NCBI GenBank assembly: GCA_902603705.1 | Contig: CACKVQ010000009.1 | Coordinates: 1 to 50,669 of the forward strand | Source: Puniceicoccaceae bacterium | GTDB lineage: Bacteria; Verrucomicrobiota; Verrucomicrobiia; Opitutales; Coraliomargaritaceae | Direction: 5' to 3' | Length of the DNA: 50,669 bases | Part shown: positions 29,444 to 39,501 of the stretch, piece by piece | Layout: every line of letters begins with the position of its first letter | How positions within the stretch are numbered: the first letter of the stretch is position 1 | Translations under genes and position numbers: made by a program | Notes under the pieces: model-generated | Database searches by the model: none | Seen by the model: the letters and a program-made list of their open reading frames with translations, nothing else | Told to the model about the DNA's origin: nothing

Positions 29444-30086
29444 GTGTTCCAGAGTAGGGCATGAGTACGAGATAGCGACCAGGAAGGGCTATATTAGTCG
29501 TAGTACGTGGACCCTTTGTGCCAATTTGACCCTTTGTAATTTGGATAATGATCTCACTTCCAATGGGGTAAAGCTTAGGAATGTCCTTAACTGTAATTTT
29601 CTCAGCTTCTAGTTTTTTCTGTTTTTCAGACTTATTATCACGGACGATCTCAATGCTATTGTCTTTTGCTGCAGGTAGAATATCCCAGTAGTGCAAAAAA
29701 GCATTTTTGTCTTCCCCAATATCTACAAAGGCAGCCTTTAGTCCAGGCTCTAGGTTTTGTATTCGACCCTTAAAGATGGCGCCGACCTCACGGGCTTCAC
29801 CCGTGCGTTCGACTTCGAACTTTTCTAGTACTCCGTTTTGTAAAAGTGCTACTCTTTTTTCGAGAGGTTCTGAGTTAATAATGAGTTCTGTGTAGGACTT
29901 TTTTTCGGCTTTTATCGCTCTAATAATCCTTGTGACTAGAGGCTGTTTTTTCTTACGTTTAGCGGCGTCGTCTTTTAGATTTTCAGCATTTATATACTCC
30001 CCCTTTTTTTCTACAGGTGGTGCGATCAATTCTTGAGTATACTGTTCTTCGTTGCTGGAAGTGTCGTTAGTTAATTTGTTATTCAT
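29421..30086 (-). CDS. rng: Ribonuclease G/E, N-terminal part (frameshifted gene)
   Basis: This is the 5' part of the RNase E/G gene, 221 residues in the current frame, ending at a premature TGA just after the A6 run. An N-terminal basic extension of about 65 residues (charged, low complexity) precedes the core. The core starts [20 protein letters not shown] and contains the S1 RNA-binding domain ([20 protein letters not shown], then AFLHYWDI), interrupted in the usual way, and [14 protein letters not shown]. The frame is clean up to the break and codon use does not change, so the lesion is either very recent or a sequence error. It starts 81 bases after rodA. Confidence 0.85.
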   Translation of the reverse strand: MNNKLTNDTSSNEEQYTQELIAPPVEKKGEYINAENLKDDAAKRKKKQPLVTRIIRAIKAEKKSYTELIINSEPLEKRVALLQNGVLEKFEVERTGEAREVGAIFKGRIQNLEPGLKAAFVDIGEDKNAFLHYWDILPAAKDNSIEIVRDNKSEKQKKLEAEKITVKDIPKLYPIGSEIIIQITKGQIGTKGPRTTTNIALPGRYLVLMPYSGTLGISRKN

Positions 30087-30167
30087 TAGTCTTGGTTTCC
30101 CGTGGGTGAAATGGGGATCCCAAGTTCTGACTGTTTAGATCTTTTTATCTGTGCGTTGATAGTGCTA

Positions 30168-31421
<1,254 letters not shown>

Positions 31422-31458
31422 TACATTTATTTAGGCGACTGTAATCTTTTTATGACTT

Positions 31459-31527
31459 TCAGGCAATGTAGATTAAAAACCTTTCCTTATCTACTCGTAA
31501 TATAAAATTTTGATATTCTTTATTCAT
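31459..31527 (-). CDS. Possible 22-residue leader peptide before rodA
   Basis: A short ATG frame encodes MNKEYQNFILRVDKERFLIY plus Ile-Ala and a TGA stop, 37 bases before the rodA start. It is preceded by AGGAG (31536-31540) at an ideal eight-base spacing, which is stronger than the ribosome sites of most genes in this window. It may be a translated leader or chance. No attenuator hairpin was recognised. Confidence 0.25.
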   Translation of the reverse strand: MNKEYQNFILRVDKERFLIYIA

Positions 31528-31562
31528 TATCAGGACTCCTACCTGCGAGTTACCTTGTATTG

Positions 31563-32024
31563 TTAATTCACGTCGCCAAGATAGTTACTACATGCTTCAA
31601 ATTTCCCGCCCTTGAAAAATGGCTTTATTGCTTTTGGAAGAAAGCGACGCGCATGTAGATCCTCTAATGGTATCCATTCGACGCCAATCTGCTTTTTGTC
31701 ACTTTTTGCAGTAAACACTATATTTTGGGGATTGGGAAGGCTGCAATAAAATACGTTTTCTACTTGATGAAAACCAGAGTGTGCCAAGAAGAATTCATGA
31801 TTCTTTCCAATATATTCTCTAACATAGGCGAGTTCACCAACTTCGACATCTGTACGTATCTCTTCTAAGCACTCTCTAATAAGGGTATCTTTAAAGGATT
31901 CTCCATGGCGCTGTCCACCGCCCGGAAGTATGTAGAAGATCCCCGTTTTGTCGCGCATTTTAATCGCAAGGACTTTTTGGTCTAAAATTATTAAGGCTCG
32001 TGCTGCTGTTCTAATATGACGCAT
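31563..32024 (-). CDS. NUDIX hydrolase
   Basis: NUDIX enzymes hydrolyse nucleoside diphosphates linked to another group X. The 153-residue protein has the Nudix box at residues 36-58: Gly36, Glu42, Arg50-Glu51 and Glu54-Glu55 are all present in [20 protein letters not shown]. The box is slightly non-consensus, with Cys52 at a hydrophobic position and Arg-Thr where Gly-hydrophobic is expected at the end. The N-terminal [20 protein letters not shown] strand is typical. The substrate cannot be told. It lies upstream of rodA on the same strand with a 141-base gap, so it may be separately transcribed. Confidence 0.9.
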   Translation of the reverse strand: MRHIRTAARALIILDQKVLAIKMRDKTGIFYILPGGGQRHGESFKDTLIRECLEEIRTDVEVGELAYVREYIGKNHEFFLAHSGFHQVENVFYCSLPNPQNIVFTAKSDKKQIGVEWIPLEDLHARRFLPKAIKPFFKGGKFEACSNYLGDVN

Positions 32025-32408
32025 AAGTTAAGTTTAGATACAGTCGCAGATAATTATGGTAGCAAGTCTCAATCGCCCTTGTGCGATATTTATTTCATTA
32101 AAATAGTCTTCTTTCTGTAAGATCTAGTTCGTTGGCAGAAAATTAAGTGATTTAGACGGCGGTCCACGATTCAAGAAGCTGGTATCTATATGAGTGAGTA
32201 ATGATGAAGGCTTTGGAATTGTAATTTAGGATTATATTATCTGGTTGTGTACCTACTTCTTTCAGCCTATTTCTTTATAAATATGCCCATTTTTCTATTT
32301 TCTCACGGGCAAGGTCAATATCCACTAGTCTGAAAGCTCTTAGAATAAGGGAATTACTGTAAAAGGTTCACGCTTGCCTGAAAACGTTAAGCGCGTTTGC
32401 TATAAGGG
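32025..32408. other. 384-base gap between the NUDIX gene and lysA
   Basis: The gap lies between divergent genes, so it should hold both promoters. It is AT-rich, and several weak -10-like hexamers occur, for example around the ATTATATTATC at 32230-32241. No ORF with a ribosome site, no convincing hairpin and no lysine-riboswitch-like folding were seen. Confidence 0.4.
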
Positions 32409-33665
32409 ATGTCTTATATATCACAGCCTTGTTTTCTCGACTTTGCAACGGCCCACGCGGTGGCCAATAGTTTCGGTACACCTGTTTATGTCTATGATCA
32501 GAAGACGCTAGAGGCCAATGCGGCGGCAGTGCTCGCCTTTCCGAATGCCTTTGGTCTGACTGCGAGATATGCAATGAAAGCCGCGCCCAATGCAGCCATC
32601 CTTAAGTTATTTTCCAATGCTGGTTTGCATATAGATGCATCCTCCGGGTATGAAGTACACCGTGCTGTGGCTGCAGGAATTAGTGCTGATAAGATAAGCC
32701 TCAGCGCACAGGAATTACCAGTTGACCTCGGCGATTTGATTATGGCGGGTGTTGTCTTTAATGCTTGTTCGCTATCACAGTTAGAGCGCTTTGGTCAACT
32801 TAATCCTGGAGGTCACGTAGGAATACGTATCAATCCTGGTGCAGGATCTGGGGGTAATAACCGCACAAATGTAGGGGGCTATTCCTCTAGTTTTGGCATT
32901 TGGCACGAATTGATACCACAAATCAAGGAGTTATTAGCGCGATATAAGTTAACTGCTGTGCGTATTCATACTCATATCGGTTCAGGCAGCGACCCTGAAG
33001 TATGGCTTAAAGTAGCAGAGATGAACTTTGATATCGTCCGCCAGTTCCCTGATGTAGTCACACTCAACTTAGGCGGTGGCTACAAGGTCGGTCGTATGCC
33101 AGATGAAAATTCAACTGATTTACAAGTAATTGGGCAGCCAGTTAAAGAAAAGTTTGAAGATTTTTCGATTGATACCGGTCGTAAGATACACCTTGAGATC
33201 GAACCTGGTAGTTATTTAGTTGCCAATACATGTGCCATACTTTCCGAGGTCCAAGACCTTGCTTCCACGGGGGCTGACGGGTATGATTTCATTAAATTAA
33301 ATACCGGTATGACAGAATTGCTGCGCCCTTCAATTTATGGTGCGCAACATTTAATTAGTTTACTACAACCAAAAGCTCAGAAAAGTGCCAAGGATTATAT
33401 CGTGGTTGGCCACTGCTGTGAGTCAGGTGATATTCTAACGCCCGCACCAGGCGAACCGGAATTACTTGCGCCACGTAAACTACCTGAGGCCTCTATAGGA
33501 GATTATTGCGTTATTGACGGTGCAGGCGCATATGCCTCAGCTATGACGCCAAAGCATTATAACTCCTATCCCGAGGCTGCGGAAGTCATTTTGGAGGCGA
33601 GTGGCAGTGCGCGACTCATTCGGCGTCGTCAAGAACTCGAAGACATCTGGGCAAATGAAGTATAA
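32409..33665 (+). CDS. lysA: Diaminopimelate decarboxylase-like PLP enzyme
   Basis: Fold type III decarboxylases of this group convert meso-diaminopimelate to lysine. The 418 residues hold RYAMKAAPN with the PLP-binding Lys57, [56 protein letters not shown] (catalytic Cys) and [20 protein letters not shown] at the C terminus. The segment [18 protein letters not shown] corresponds to the AGMNDLIRPALYGAYH stretch of classic LysA. A divergent subfamily is likely, and related decarboxylases (ornithine or carboxynorspermidine type) remain possible. It is transcribed alone, convergent with the DUF983 gene. Confidence 0.85.
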   Translation: MSYISQPCFLDFATAHAVANSFGTPVYVYDQKTLEANAAAVLAFPNAFGLTARYAMKAAPNAAILKLFSNAGLHIDASSGYEVHRAVAAGISADKISLSAQELPVDLGDLIMAGVVFNACSLSQLERFGQLNPGGHVGIRINPGAGSGGNNRTNVGGYSSSFGIWHELIPQIKELLARYKLTAVRIHTHIGSGSDPEVWLKVAEMNFDIVRQFPDVVTLNLGGGYKVGRMPDENSTDLQVIGQPVKEKFEDFSIDTGRKIHLEIEPGSYLVANTCAILSEVQDLASTGADGYDFIKLNTGMTELLRPSIYGAQHLISLLQPKAQKSAKDYIVVGHCCESGDILTPAPGEPELLAPRKLPEASIGDYCVIDGAGAYASAMTPKHYNSYPEAAEVILEASGSARLIRRRQELEDIWANEV

Positions 33666-33687
33666 CACCAACGTATAATCCTAAATG

Positions 33688-34131
33688 TTAGACCTTTCTC
33701 TGCTCTTCTTCAAACATTAGGTCATCGCTATCTTCGGGGCGGTTGGCATGTAATTCATCGGGTAAACATGAGTAGTAGATCATAAGCCAAAAGCTCCAGC
33801 AGAATTGGTAAAGAAGAATTGGTAAAAAGAGCGCGCCAGCGATTGCCAACGCGAGAGCTAATTTCAGTGGAATCCAGCTTGATACGCCGCATATCAGGAG
33901 TGGAGCGACGAAACCAAGTGAAACTATTCCGTAATTGATGCACAGTGGACCAATGTAGTATCCGTCTCCTCTCTCCAGTGTCATTCCGCAGTTGGGGCAG
34001 AGATGATGGATGCGTAGCAAATTTTTAAATAGTTTTGATCGTCCGCAATTTGGGCACTGGCACTTCAAACCTCGTCGTAGAATGTCGCGGCGGTGCACTT
34101 TAGGCAATGCATTTAAGTTAGACTTAATCAT
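33688..34131 (-). CDS. DUF983 family zinc-ribbon membrane protein
   Basis: From the ATG at 34131 this is a 147-residue protein; a TTG at 34161 in the same frame is less likely. Near the N terminus a four-Cys zinc-ribbon is visible: CQCPNCG followed by LCPNCGM. The segment GDGYYIGPLCINYGIV and two or three membrane helices (APLLICGVSS..., LALALAIAGALFLPILLYQF and the following FWLMIYYSCL) complete the DUF983 pattern. The start overlaps the end of tatD by eight bases, indicating translational coupling. The function of the family is unknown. Confidence 0.85.
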   Translation of the reverse strand: MIKSNLNALPKVHRRDILRRGLKCQCPNCGRSKLFKNLLRIHHLCPNCGMTLERGDGYYIGPLCINYGIVSLGFVAPLLICGVSSWIPLKLALALAIAGALFLPILLYQFCWSFWLMIYYSCLPDELHANRPEDSDDLMFEEEQRKV

Positions 34132-34840
34132 TTTTAAATAAGCGTCGAAAGTTAGCTTCAACTTGCTCTTGGATTAGTTCCACACTCATGTTTCTTAGCT
34201 CTGCAACTAGCTCATATGCGCGTGTTAAATAACTAGTTGCATTGTTTGATTTTTTTATCGTCTCAGGTGCGTCTGTTTCAAGAAGTATTCGCTCTATCGG
34301 TATGGATTGTACGGCAGCGACCGTTTTTTTAGAATACTTATTTAATTGACCCGCATGGAAGGAGAAATATGCACCGATTTCGGCGAATTGTGCTACCTGC
34401 TGTGCGGAACCATTATAGGCATGTAAATGGAATCCACGTTGGGGGATTCTCTGATTTGCTAGAACTTTGAGTAACGCGCCACTTGTTCGTAGGCAGTGAA
34501 TACTAACTGGTAGGTTGTGAAGTGAAGCCTGTTTAAGCTGCCAGCAGAATGCCGCCTCCTGTCGTTCTAAATTGGAATCGTTTATCCATCGATCCAGCCC
34601 AATTTCTCCGATTACCTGGGCATGGGGAAGGGCATCTAGAAACTGCGACTGCCAATTGTCGGCGACCTCGTTCACTCTCCATGGGTGTAGTCCGATCGCG
34701 GGAATCACTTTTTGAGAATTTTTGGCAAGCTCAACGACTTCTGTCCAATCTTTGGGAGAGGTCCCATTGACGACTGATAAATTAGCCTTACTAAGCCTGC
34801 CGTAAGGATGGCAGTGTGCATCAAAAAGGGTTCCTTGCAT
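34124..34840 (-). CDS. tatD: TatD family metal-dependent hydrolase
   Basis: TatD-type enzymes are TIM-barrel metal-dependent deoxyribonucleases. The 238 residues place the ligands in order: His9 and His11 in DAHCH, Glu79 in GEIGLD, His115 in VSIHCLR, His140 in FHLHAYNG and Asp190 in LLETDAPE. It is a little shorter than the usual 255-265 residues. It lies 24 bases after sufE on the same strand and overlaps DUF983, so the three probably form an operon. The exact substrate (DNA repair, apoptosis-like processing or tRNA quality control in various species) is open. Confidence 0.9.
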   Translation of the reverse strand: MQGTLFDAHCHPYGRLSKANLSVVNGTSPKDWTEVVELAKNSQKVIPAIGLHPWRVNEVADNWQSQFLDALPHAQVIGEIGLDRWINDSNLERQEAAFCWQLKQASLHNLPVSIHCLRTSGALLKVLANQRIPQRGFHLHAYNGSAQQVAQFAEIGAYFSFHAGQLNKYSKKTVAAVQSIPIERILLETDAPETIKKSNNATSYLTRAYELVAELRNMSVELIQEQVEANFRRLFKND

Positions 34841-34864
34841 GGCAACCTGAAGTAGTATTCCTTT

Positions 34865-35284
34865 TTATAAATCGCCTATGCAAGACTTAGCGAAACGCTG
34901 AATAGATTCAACTATTCGGCTTAACCCGTTACGACGATTGGGAGAAAGGTGTTGGGTAATACCAACCTCACTAAGGAAATCAGCATTTGTTTCTACTATC
35001 TCTTCGGGTAAAGCTTCACTGTAGAAGTCGCAGATTAAGTTTGCGATACCTTTCACTATGGCTGAGTCCGATTCAGATTGGTAACGACAAAGCCCGTTTT
35101 TATGTTCAGGGACGACCCAAAGTTGAGACATGCAGCCCTCTATTTTGAAAGTATCTATTCGTAAGTCATCGGAGATTCCTTCTGCATTTTTTCCGCGATC
35201 TACAATATAACCGAGGCGCTCATAGGCGTCCGGAATAAGCGTGATCTCTTCAATTAGTGCCTCTTTTTTTTTCTTAAGGTTCAT
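34865..35284 (-). CDS. sufE: Cysteine desulfuration protein SufE
   Basis: SufE accepts persulfide sulfur from SufS and passes it to the SufBCD scaffold. The 139 residues match the family length, and Cys51 in FKIEGCMSQLW is at the same position as the active Cys of E. coli SufE. The C-terminal GITQHLSPNRRNGL is also characteristic. Its partner SufS and the scaffold genes are not in the window. The start lies just five bases from a 14-base palindrome. Confidence 0.95.
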   Translation of the reverse strand: MNLKKKKEALIEEITLIPDAYERLGYIVDRGKNAEGISDDLRIDTFKIEGCMSQLWVVPEHKNGLCRYQSESDSAIVKGIANLICDFYSEALPEEIVETNADFLSEVGITQHLSPNRRNGLSRIVESIQRFAKSCIGDL

Positions 35285-35288
35285 CTAT

Positions 35289-35302
35289 TAATTAGCTAAT
35301 TA
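35289..35302. promoter_or_regulatory. 14-base perfect palindrome at the sufE start
   Basis: TAATTAGCTAATTA is a perfect inverted repeat located four bases upstream of the sufE ATG, in the gap between sufE and ymdB. It could be an operator. In AT-rich DNA such palindromes also arise by chance. Confidence 0.25.
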
Positions 35303-35472
35303 TATAACGCACTGGCCTGAGGAAGTCAAATTACGGTTGAAGGCACATGGACTTGACACTTTTTATTTAGATCGAACGATTTCACATGTATATATCTATA
35401 TGTTAAGAAACACCTTGAAAGTATTTTTTCTGTTAGCTTGCGCGGCATCTAGTCATCTTCTAGAAATAGAAT

Positions 35473-36255
35473 ATGCCGAATATTTTATTCTTAGGTGACG
35501 TTGTGGGACGTCCTGGTCGTAACTTTGTTATTGAGCGTCTTGCTGACCTGCGCGTTGAACTCGATGCTGACTTTGTAGTTGTCAATGCAGAGAATGCGGC
35601 AGGAGGTGCAGGTATCACTAAAAAAATTGCTACTGATTTACATGCTGCGGGTTCAGATGCGATTACCTTAGGAGATCACGTCTGGGACCAGAAGAATTTC
35701 GAGAATGAAATTGAGCAGTTGGAGTGTGTGTGCCGCCCCGCTAACTTACCTGAACAAAACCCAGGTCGTAGCCACCTAATCATCGAGAAAGATGGATTCC
35801 ACCTAGGTATCTTTACAGTGCTAGGTCGTAATTATTTAGCGCTTAAGTCGAGTTGCCCTTTCGCTATGGCGGATGCTAAAATTAAAGAACTAGAATCACT
35901 TTGCGACGCTGTATTGGTCGAAGCTCACATGGAGGCTACTTCAGAGAAGGTTGCCCTAGGTTGGCATCTGGACGGGCGTGCTGCAGCTGTGGTGGGTACT
36001 CATACCCATGTTCCGACCGCAGACGGGCGTGTTTTACCAGGTGGTACTGCGTACTTAAGCGATGCGGGTATGTGTGGGCCCTACTCATCTGTTCTCGGGC
36101 GAGATCTTGGTCAAGTGGTTGCTACCTTTTTGGATGGAAGGAAGCGCCGCTTTCCTGTGGCAGAAGGCGACGTCCGTATTGCGGGCTGTTTAATCGAGAT
36201 CGATCCTAATACAGGACTTTCTAACAAATTTCAACGTATCGAATTGGTAAAATAG
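35473..36255 (+). CDS. YmdB-family metallophosphoesterase
   Basis: These are calcineurin-like phosphodiesterases (TIGR00282 type; in Bacillus YmdB acts on cyclic nucleotides and RNA-related signalling). The 260 residues show [55 protein letters not shown] and [20 protein letters not shown], all diagnostic, with metal ligands Asp, Glu, Asn and His. In most relatives the third motif reads GNHTWD; here Asp replaces the usual Asn. It stands alone in a divergent position to sufE. The biological role in this organism is not known. Confidence 0.93.
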   Translation: MPNILFLGDVVGRPGRNFVIERLADLRVELDADFVVVNAENAAGGAGITKKIATDLHAAGSDAITLGDHVWDQKNFENEIEQLECVCRPANLPEQNPGRSHLIIEKDGFHLGIFTVLGRNYLALKSSCPFAMADAKIKELESLCDAVLVEAHMEATSEKVALGWHLDGRAAAVVGTHTHVPTADGRVLPGGTAYLSDAGMCGPYSSVLGRDLGQVVATFLDGRKRRFPVAEGDVRIAGCLIEIDPNTGLSNKFQRIELVK

Positions 36256-36321
36256 TCATTTTATTATAAATACAGTAAAAGTTTTTAAAAAGAAATAATT
36301 ACGCGCATTATTAGATAATTT

Positions 36322-36573
36322 ATGAAAAAGACACTTATTCCATTGTTTCTTCTCACATCAGTAATTTCTGCTTACGCACATTGTGGTGGTTGCGCCGAAA
36401 GTGATAAAAAATATTCCCATTCAGAGGTTTCAACACCTTGTTGTTCCAGCTTTGGTACTTGCTGCATAAAAAAGAACTCAGATGAAAAAAAAGAGTCTAT
36501 TTCAAGTGGGGTAGATTCTGCGCAGTTTGAAGTGCCCATGCCCAAAATGGCATGCTGTCCTGTAGAAGATTAG
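36322..36573 (+). CDS. Cys-rich small secreted protein
   Basis: This is an 83-residue protein with a signal peptide (MKKTLIPLFLLTSVISAYA). The mature 64 residues contain eight Cys: a CGGC motif right after the cleavage site (Cys21, Cys24), then three CC pairs (40/41, 47/48, 78/79), amid Lys- and Ser-rich linkers. Such spacing suggests metal binding or a disulfide-rich periplasmic peptide. I do not recognise a family, and the CGGC is unlikely to be a thioredoxin site because there is no fold around it. It lies 66 bases after ymdB on the same strand and may be independently transcribed. Confidence 0.65.
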   Translation: MKKTLIPLFLLTSVISAYAHCGGCAESDKKYSHSEVSTPCCSSFGTCCIKKNSDEKKESISSGVDSAQFEVPMPKMACCPVED

Positions 36574-36666
36574 GCCAATCGGTATATTTCTTACATATTT
36601 TTAATTGCCCTGACTTCTGGCGACTGATGTTAGCTCGGGGCTTCCTTAAAATACGAGTACTAGGCA

Positions 36667-37332
36667 CTAACTGCGTATAGCTTGCTCAATACAGTTACTA
36701 AGAGAAATACCATCTTTGTAATTACCCATAATTTGGAGCCCATAAAACTTCTTTTCTACATCCTTTATTTGTTTAAGAAATTGCCCGTAGCCTAGATTGT
36801 ATTGAGGAATAGATTTTTCCCAGTATTTGTGGTGTATGAAGCAGGGTGAATCTTTAATGCCTAGTATTTCTCTTATCTCTGGAAGAACGTGCCGTAGCAG
36901 CTCTTCTGTATCAGGAGTAGCTAGTTCAGGCTGCCTATTTCCTCCAACGAAAATTGTCAGTAAAACGTCGCCTTCGGGTGTGCGATGTTGAAAAATACTA
37001 GATGGGAAAAGCACTCCGAGTACAGATCGCTTTTCACATTCAGGTATTAGTAGGCCAAAGCCGTCGAGTGGATGCGAGACCTGAGATCTCTTGAAAGCTA
37101 AATTTAAAACTGATACTGGTGGGTAGTCAATTGCCCTAAGGAATTCTAGTGCGCTGTGTAAAGAACGCTCGAGTGGAAGCTTCGATAGGCTATGTGCTGG
37201 AGTAGTTAAAATGACTTGATCATAGCTATACTCATGGTCGTTCCAATTAATTACCCATTTATCCTGATTTCGTTCTATTGATCTTAAGCTTACACCAGTT
37301 TTTACAGATTCACCTAGGGCTTTTGATAGCAA
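36667..37332 (-). CDS. hemY: Protoporphyrinogen oxidase, C-terminal part (frameshifted)
   Basis: This is the 3' part of a hemY-type gene whose 5' part lies at 37358-38002. Its frame is open up to the lesion near 37376; the TTG at 37332 is not a real start. It encodes substrate-binding and FAD-closing segments (QVILTTPAHSLSKLP, then DYPPVSVLNLAFKR) and the C-terminal GNYKDGISLSNCIEQA, the second FAD signature of the family. Deleting one A of the A6 run (37376-37381) joins the parts into a 444-residue protein reading FKKRILSFKNGLAELPQLL, as in HemY homologues. HemY oxidises protoporphyrinogen to protoporphyrin for heme synthesis. Confidence 0.85.
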   Translation of the reverse strand: MLSKALGESVKTGVSLRSIERNQDKWVINWNDHEYSYDQVILTTPAHSLSKLPLERSLHSALEFLRAIDYPPVSVLNLAFKRSQVSHPLDGFGLLIPECEKRSVLGVLFPSSIFQHRTPEGDVLLTIFVGGNRQPELATPDTEELLRHVLPEIREILGIKDSPCFIHHKYWEKSIPQYNLGYGQFLKQIKDVEKKFYGLQIMGNYKDGISLSNCIEQAIRS

Positions 37333-37357
37333 TTGTGGTAATTCCGCTAAGCCGTTT

Positions 37358-38002
37358 TTAAAAGAAAGTATGCGCTTTTTTAAATCGCGGCTTATTCTTT
37401 TTACGCGCCGCTATTATCACGTCCATTGCAGCCACTATTAGAATATTACGCCTTTTTTCTAGAGCGTGGATTTTTGGAAATGCATGACGAAGGGAAAGAC
37501 TTTCAGGATCTCCCGCATAAATCCCTCCTACCATAGGATTTATAGCGTATTCGTAGAGCTCGTTTCCAAAGCGCCTGCGAGAGAAGTCCGCAATACTCTC
37601 TTCGATTCCAGGATTGATTGTCGGAGTTAGTAATTTCTTAAGAAACGCAAGTTTCCCAGTTGGTGTCCACAGTTTTGTGGTCACTGCCGAGAGAAGACTA
37701 ATGGGCACTATTCTAGGAATGCCTGCTTTGAGTATAAAGCGCTTTTTAGCATCTACTGAGGCGTATATAGCGCGCTCGGGAAACCCAGGAATGCTTTTTA
37801 GGAAAGTATCAACTTCAAAACTATTAACCTGTATAGAGTTTGGGCCTTCTTCTGCTAAATAAGCCCCCTCACGGCAACTACATATCGATCCTCCTACTTG
37901 ATCGGATCTTTCCAGTACTGTTACCATGTGACCGCATTTTTGGAGTTCCCAAGCGCGTGCTAGTGCTGTAATGCCAGAGCCTATTATTGCTATTTTTTTC
38001 AT
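37358..38002 (-). CDS. hemY: Protoporphyrinogen oxidase, N-terminal part (frameshifted)
   Basis: This is the 5' part of the hemY-type gene, 214 residues to a premature TAA. The N terminus is the FAD-binding Rossmann motif IAIIGSGITALARAWELQ ending in VLERSDQVGG, followed by EEGPNSIQV, the signature that separates HemY from other amine oxidase-like flavoenzymes. SRRFGNELYEYAINPMVGGI and YAGDPESLSLRHAFP are further family blocks. The frame holds up to FKK and then enters a few unrelated residues before the stop. It is divergent from the glycosyltransferase gene with a 183-base gap. Confidence 0.85.
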   Translation of the reverse strand: MKKIAIIGSGITALARAWELQKCGHMVTVLERSDQVGGSICSCREGAYLAEEGPNSIQVNSFEVDTFLKSIPGFPERAIYASVDAKKRFILKAGIPRIVPISLLSAVTTKLWTPTGKLAFLKKLLTPTINPGIEESIADFSRRRFGNELYEYAINPMVGGIYAGDPESLSLRHAFPKIHALEKRRNILIVAAMDVIIAARKKNKPRFKKAHTFF

Positions 38003-38185
38003 TTATTTATGCGCTTAAGTTACCGCATGTAGATGCATTTAGAATATGTATAACTGATATAAAATAGCATACGAAATAAAATCTAGCTAGAGGAGTCTTA
38101 GCAATTTAAAATTAAATAAACGGAATTTGTTTGGTATCGTAAATTGCGTTGCGCTAGTTAAATAGCTGTATTTATTGCCACTTTA

Positions 38186-39436
38186 ATGAAGGTCTTGCTT
38201 ACATCTCATGGTTCGACCGGTGATATTTACCCACTCATCAGTTTGGGGCATGCTTTAATTAAGGCTGGGTATCAAGCCCGTTTTGCAACCGTTTCTCTTT
38301 TTCGGGAAGAGGTAGAGTCGGCGGGTATTGACTTCGTAAACTTGCCGCCAAATTGGAACCAGGCTGGCTTTGCTAGGGTGATGCGCGATCTAACGAAGGT
38401 GAAAAACGGACTGGATACCTTACGGATCATTTATTCAGAGACAGTCCCGTATTTTGATGAGATTATCGATATTCTAAGGGGAGAATTAGAAGTAGCCGAT
38501 ATTTTTGTTTCGAATTATGTCTTTTCTCACTTATGCTTATTGGCTCGTGAGGCAGGAGTGCCTAGTGCGGTAACAACTTTTGCTCACAACATAGTCCCTT
38601 CTGAAAACTATCCACCCATGGCGTTACCGCGGTTTTTAGCGGCACCAGAATTTTTTCGTCGGCTCTGGAACCGTGCGCTATGGAATTTTACAGATAAAGT
38701 TATTTGCTGGCAAATAAATCGCGTAGTCGGCGAGGTAATGCAGCGTAACGGTATCCGAAGGTTTGCAAGCTTTGCTCTTGAGCCAGCTGATAAAATATTG
38801 GTGTCGGTCTCGCCAGGGCTCTTTGGAAAGGAGAACTTATGGAGTGAGCGTTTCAAATTTACTGGTTATTTGCGCTGGCAGTCGCCAGAGGATCTATCGA
38901 TAAAAGCGCAATTAGATGCCTTCTGTTTAGGCGAGCAGGTACCTATTCTCACTTTTGGCAGTGTGGTCTTTGACAATACGACTGATGTAATGGCGCGTTT
39001 TATGCGTCATTGGCCTAGAGAAAGGAAGATAATCATCCAATCTGGTTGGGCGGGCCTTACGATTGAGTGTCCTCATCCTAAGGTGTGCTTAGTTCCACGT
39101 GTCTCGCACGACCAGCTATTTAAATATGCTTCGATGGTTATACACCACGGTGGCGCAGGTACTACAGCGAGCGTCCTTCATGCAGGTGTTCCTAATATCG
39201 TCATCCCACAAATAGGCGACCAGTGGTTTTTTGCCTCTGAGATTAAAAGAATAGGAGTAGGCTTGGAGGTCAAACGTAGAACCTGGCCAGAGGATTTGCC
39301 AAAAGTGGTCAGTGCTATAGAAAAAGCAAAAGGTATGCGGCTGCGAGCTACTAAGGTAGCCGAGCTGCTGTCCCGAGAAGACGGTCCCTCTAGCGCAGTC
39401 AGAATATTGGAATCACTTCTGAATCACAAGATTTAA
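38186..39436 (+). CDS. GT1-type glycosyltransferase (UGT/rhamnosyltransferase-like)
   Basis: This is a soluble or membrane-associated glycosyltransferase with the GT-B fold, 416 residues. The N-terminal domain begins VLLTSHGSTGDIYPLISLGH, the acceptor-side motif of the family. The C-terminal sugar-nucleotide site is VIHHGGAGTTASVLHAGVPN followed by IPQIGDQWFFASEI, where the HGGAGT loop and Asp-Gln bind the donor. This is the group of sterol, macrolide and rhamnolipid glycosyltransferases; the acceptor cannot be predicted. It is a single gene, divergent from hemY and convergent with a LysR gene. Confidence 0.9.
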   Translation: MKVLLTSHGSTGDIYPLISLGHALIKAGYQARFATVSLFREEVESAGIDFVNLPPNWNQAGFARVMRDLTKVKNGLDTLRIIYSETVPYFDEIIDILRGELEVADIFVSNYVFSHLCLLAREAGVPSAVTTFAHNIVPSENYPPMALPRFLAAPEFFRRLWNRALWNFTDKVICWQINRVVGEVMQRNGIRRFASFALEPADKILVSVSPGLFGKENLWSERFKFTGYLRWQSPEDLSIKAQLDAFCLGEQVPILTFGSVVFDNTTDVMARFMRHWPRERKIIIQSGWAGLTIECPHPKVCLVPRVSHDQLFKYASMVIHHGGAGTTASVLHAGVPNIVIPQIGDQWFFASEIKRIGVGLEVKRRTWPEDLPKVVSAIEKAKGMRLRATKVAELLSREDGPSSAVRILESLLNHKI

Positions 39437-39473
39437 TCTTATCTGATTTCTATGTGCTACCGTGATAAACAAC

Positions 39474-39501
39474 ACTAAGTTTTGCTTAATTTAAACTTAG
39501 T
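39474..39501. terminator. Hairpin between convergent glycosyltransferase and LysR genes
   Basis: ACTAAGTTT pairs perfectly with AAACTTAGT around the 10-base loop TGCTTAATTT. It begins 37 bases after the glycosyltransferase stop and contains the LysR stop codon (39497-39499). A CTTTTTC tract follows ten bases later. It is possibly a weak terminator for the plus strand. Confidence 0.35.

Noticed and set aside
32025-32408. Lysine riboswitch before lysA
   Set aside because: The gap shows no five-helix arrangement, conserved junction or terminator hairpin.
35901-36209. Cys-rich 102-codon frame within ymdB
   Set aside because: Same strand but out of frame with a strongly conserved phosphoesterase; its Cys content comes from the shifted reading.
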